Source of the DNA: Pseudomonas putida NBRC 14164
Lineage (GTDB): Bacteria > Pseudomonadota > Gammaproteobacteria > Pseudomonadales > Pseudomonadaceae
NCBI RefSeq assembly: GCF_000412675.1
Contig: NC_021505.1
Location: 3,466,501 to 3,530,500, forward strand
DNA length: 64,000 nucleotides
Direction: 5' to 3'
Made by a program: the position numbers and the translations under genes. This document shows positions 61,355 through 64,000 of this stretch, piece after piece. The notes under the pieces are model-generated. The model was not told the origin of the DNA and searched no databases. It worked only from the letters and a program-made list of their open reading frames with translations. Each line of letters begins with the position of its first letter. Positions within the stretch are counted from its first letter, which is position 1.

Positions 61355-64000
61355 ATGGACATCAAGAGCAGAGCCGGTTTCGCCACTGTCTCGCGCCCCA
61401 GGTCGCAGACCGTTGCCCTTGAGCAACGCATACTGTTTGACGGTGCCGCAGCCGCCGCTGTCGATCAGCAGCACCAGAGCGATCCCGGCCCTGCCGAGCC
61501 TCAGGACAGCGCCCACCCCGCCCCCACCGCCAGCGAAGCACAAACCACTGTTCCAGCGCCGGCGCCGCGAAACCTGGTAGTAATCGACGCGCGCGTGGAA
61601 AACCGGGACCAACTGGCTGCCAGCCTGCCAGCCGGCACTACTGCGCTGGTGGTGGACCCCGGCCAGGATGCTATCGCGGCCATCAGCAATGCCTTGGCGC
61701 AACTCGGCAAGGTCGATTCCATCCAGGTGTTCTCGCACGGCGCCTCGGGTCAGTTCACCCTGGGCAACCAAACGTTCACCAGCCAGACGGTAGAGCAACT
61801 GGGCGACCGCCTGAGTGCCTGGCGCGGTGAGCTGAACGCCGGTGCGGATATTCAGCTTTATGGTTGCGATGTAGGCGCAGGCAGCGCAGGCCTGGCGTTG
61901 GTCAACGAACTGGCACGCTGGACAGGTGCCGACGTCGGGGCATCCAGCAATGCTACCGGCAGCCCGCTGGCCGGTGGCGACTGGCGCCTTGAGGTGAACC
62001 ATGGCGATATTGACAAGACCATCGCGCTGGCGGCCACCACCCTCGACAGCTTCCAGGGCCTGCTAGCCGATGCCAGCCCCACCGCGAGCCTGAGCAGCGG
62101 CGGTGCTGAGGTTGCCCTTGGCCAGCAGTTCACCTTTACCGTCAGCTTCGGCAACCCCTCGACCCAAGAAGGCTATGCCCCCTTCCTCGATGTGTTCATG
62201 CCGGTCACCGGGCGTGACGGGGATGACGGTGCCGCCTTCGTTTCGGCCACCTACCTGGGCCAACCGGTTAACACCTTCGTCATTACATTCGATGCCAACG
62301 GCAATGCCACGCACCCCCTCGCCAAGGACGCCAGCGGTAACGCCTTGGTGATCAATGCTGCCAGCGTGGGCATGAAGCCCGGTGACCAGATGGTGGTGCT
62401 GCAACTGCCTTACGCCAGTGTCACCAACGGCCAGCCCAGCATTGACATCCAGATCACCGCGCAATTGAGCAGCTTGGCCGATACGCGTTATTCCGACGGC
62501 ACCCCCAATCTCACCATCAATACCCGCGCAGGGTTCGAATACGGCAACGATTCGCTGAATAACCCAACCCAGGATCCAAGCCTGGTGGAAAGCGCGCTGC
62601 ACAGTTTCGTGGTCACCCCAACCCTGCTAAAGGTTACCCAGGCAGTAAATATGCCGGAGGGCGAAACAGTCACCGGGCCGAACTTCACCCGCACCCAGAC
62701 CGTCACCCTCACACCGGCCCCAGGGCAGACGCTGAGCAATCTCACCGTCACACAGACGGTGCCCGAACAGGTGCATGTCAGTGCCATTACCCCTGGGCCA
62801 GGCGGTACCCTGACGTCGGTCACCCTGCACGACGGTACCGTGCTCACCAACCCGGCACTGATCGCCCTGGCCCTGGCCAACCCCAATGCGTTCGTGGCTA
62901 GCTATGACATTCACTACGACACCCTGAACACGGCCAGCGAAACTCAAGTCAGCTTCTACGTGCCGGAAATCGACGCCAACGGCCGGCCAGTGATCGACCC
63001 GACCACCGGTAACCCTGTGACCATCACTTTCGGCACTGCCAGCGTAACCGGCGCATGGAACCCGCTCGACCCGCGTGACCGCCCCGTCACTCCGGATGGC
63101 TACCCGTTCAGTGAAACCGGCAACGGCCAGGGCATAACCTTCGTCGCCAAGTCGATCACCTTGCTCAAACAGGTCAACCTGCAAAACGATGTCGGCACGC
63201 CCGGCCTCACACCTGGCGACACCCTGCGCTACACAATGGATGTGGCGATCTCCGACTTTTTTGCCTTTGGCGAGAACATCCTCGAGCAAGGCCAGTTCAC
63301 CCTGACCGACCTGCTCAGCGATGGCCAGACGTTCGATCCGGGCAATGCGCCAACCTTGGTCATCCAGCAGCATGGCAGCTCGCAGGCCATCACCCTGGTC
63401 TACACCCAGACGGTCAATGCCGACGGCAGTACCACGCTGGTCTTCGACATCGCTGAATCCCTGCGCCAGGCAGTAGCCGGGCCCGGCGTTGCGGCGCTGT
63501 TCGGAGACCTTTACGACGATACCGCGCAAGAAGGTGCCACCCGTCTGAGCATCGTCTACGACGCCTTGATCGACGCCACGTATACCACTGATCACCCACC
63601 CCACGACCAGCTCAACGAAGGCGACAGCGTCAGCAACAACGCCACGGTAGATGCCACAGTGTTGCGCGACTCAGTCAACCTCGGCGCCACCCAGACCGAC
63701 GGATCCAGCACCACCAGCACGATCGACACGTCCACGGTGGATATCGAGCTCACCCAGGTCAACGGCGGCAACCCACCGGGCAACGGCGAGCTGCGTCCAG
63801 GCGACGTGGTCACCTTCACCATCAGCTACGACCTGCAGGTGGCCGACTACGAGAACTTCAATCTCACGGCCTACCTGCCCCTGCCCTTGCTCAACGCCAC
63901 GGGGATCAACTGGAGCTTCGGCACGGGTGTGGGCCAATGGAGCTTTGGCAGCGGCAACACCATTATCGATGTGCCGGACAGCGTCACTACTGGCCCTGGC
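61355..64000 (+). CDS. Giant DUF4347 surface/secreted repeat protein, 5' part
   Basis: At least 882 codons with no stop before the window ends. There is no Sec signal. Instead the N-terminus carries ALEQRILFDGAAAAA (residues 21-35), a signature shared by giant repeat proteins, then a Pro/Ala linker and the DUF4347 domain (about 73-235, NLVVIDARVENRDQL, VFSHGASGQFTLG, IQLYGCDVGAGSAG). From about residue 250 the chain is Thr/Asn/Asp-rich beta domains with DUF11-like pieces (LTPGDTLRYTMDVAIS, LRPGDVVTFTISYDLQV). Low cysteine and this composition suit an exported adhesin. It probably continues for several kilobases. Confidence 0.86.
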   Translation, partial: MDIKSRAGFATVSRPRSQTVALEQRILFDGAAAAAVDQQHQSDPGPAEPQDSAHPAPTASEAQTTVPAPAPRNLVVIDARVENRDQLAASLPAGTTALVVDPGQDAIAAISNALAQLGKVDSIQVFSHGASGQFTLGNQTFTSQTVEQLGDRLSAWRGELNAGADIQLYGCDVGAGSAGLALVNELARWTGADVGASSNATGSPLAGGDWRLEVNHGDIDKTIALAATTLDSFQGLLADASPTASLSSGGAEVALGQQFTFTVSFGNPSTQEGYAPFLDVFMPVTGRDGDDGAAFVSATYLGQPVNTFVITFDANGNATHPLAKDASGNALVINAASVGMKPGDQMVVLQLPYASVTNGQPSIDIQITAQLSSLADTRYSDGTPNLTINTRAGFEYGNDSLNNPTQDPSLVESALHSFVVTPTLLKVTQAVNMPEGETVTGPNFTRTQTVTLTPAPGQTLSNLTVTQTVPEQVHVSAITPGPGGTLTSVTLHDGTVLTNPALIALALANPNAFVASYDIHYDTLNTASETQVSFYVPEIDANGRPVIDPTTGNPVTITFGTASVTGAWNPLDPRDRPVTPDGYPFSETGNGQGITFVAKSITLLKQVNLQNDVGTPGLTPGDTLRYTMDVAISDFFAFGENILEQGQFTLTDLLSDGQTFDPGNAPTLVIQQHGSSQAITLVYTQTVNADGSTTLVFDIAESLRQAVAGPGVAALFGDLYDDTAQEGATRLSIVYDALIDATYTTDHPPHDQLNEGDSVSNNATVDATVLRDSVNLGATQTDGSSTTSTIDTSTVDIELTQVNGGNPPGNGELRPGDVVTFTISYDLQVADYENFNLTAYLPLPLLNATGINWSFGTGVGQWSFGSGNTIIDVPDSVTTGPG

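Noticed and set aside
1..64000. tRNA, rRNA, CRISPR arrays and prophage genes
   Set aside because: Both strands were read for tRNA-like cloverleaf genes, spaced short repeats and phage structural genes; none was found.

Overview
The window looks like a chromosomal segment of a fluorescent pseudomonad of the Pseudomonas putida group. The reasons are high-GC coding with tight ATGA-overlapping operons, a LigD/Ku pair, an ArsH-containing ars operon, a membrane PQQ dehydrogenase, a BetT-type BCCT carrier, two-gene PqiA, and a giant DUF4347 surface protein. No rRNA, tRNA, CRISPR array, insertion sequence or prophage gene was seen. The species assignment is inference from gene content.

Layout. 1-5.5 kb: the 3' part of ligD, translationally coupled to a four-gene cassette of unknown product (acyl-CoA dehydrogenase fold, PIG-L deacetylase, methyltransferase, glycosyltransferase), facing ku. 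5.6-8.7 kb: a GlxA-type regulator divergent from an SDR and a zinc-free MDR reductase. 8.7-11.7 kb: mesX-mesD-metR-like, a folate-independent methionine synthase operon with a perfect MetR box upstream. 11.9-16.5 kb: a mechanosensitive channel, a DUF533 protein, an arsR-arsC-arsH operon without an efflux gene, and a small disordered protein. 16.8-19.3 kb: a ProQ-domain protein, a chimeric decayed gene, and a GAF-GGDEF cyclase.

19.4-29.8 kb: an outer-membrane barrel (copy A of a 93% identical pair), a broken second barrel gene, two DUF1254/DUF1214 proteins, then an SDR / PQQ dehydrogenase / cupin operon. That operon is divergent from an exported cupin gene, and the divergent promoter carries two LysR-type boxes, with a LysR gene close by. 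30-33.5 kb: a BCCT transporter, a 574-base stretch without genes, and a collapsed AspT-type antiporter pseudogene.

33.5-48.7 kb: a long minus-strand envelope module. It holds a multiheme c-type cytochrome with TPRs, MoxR, DUF58, DUF4381, BatA, BatB-TPR and BatD, an exported HAD phosphatase, an arylsulfatase, and a fused membrane/spermidine-synthase-like protein. It is preceded by copy B of the outer-membrane barrel.

48.9-64 kb: a DUF3313 lipoprotein, a decayed FadL gene, then a co-directional run pqiA-pqiA-pqiB-pqiC-fadL-mltF (MCE-type lipid trafficking with its own outer-membrane channel). After that come an RND-type adaptor, a GAF-HlyD protein and a PqqD/M50-protease/HlyD protein, which lead into a giant DUF4347 repeat protein that runs off the window. 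This last set has no ABC ATPase in view. It is the best candidate here for an undescribed export or surface-display system: the PqqD-like domain could read the unusual N-terminus of the giant protein, and the M50/HlyD proteins could process and pass it. That is a hypothesis, not a demonstrated function.
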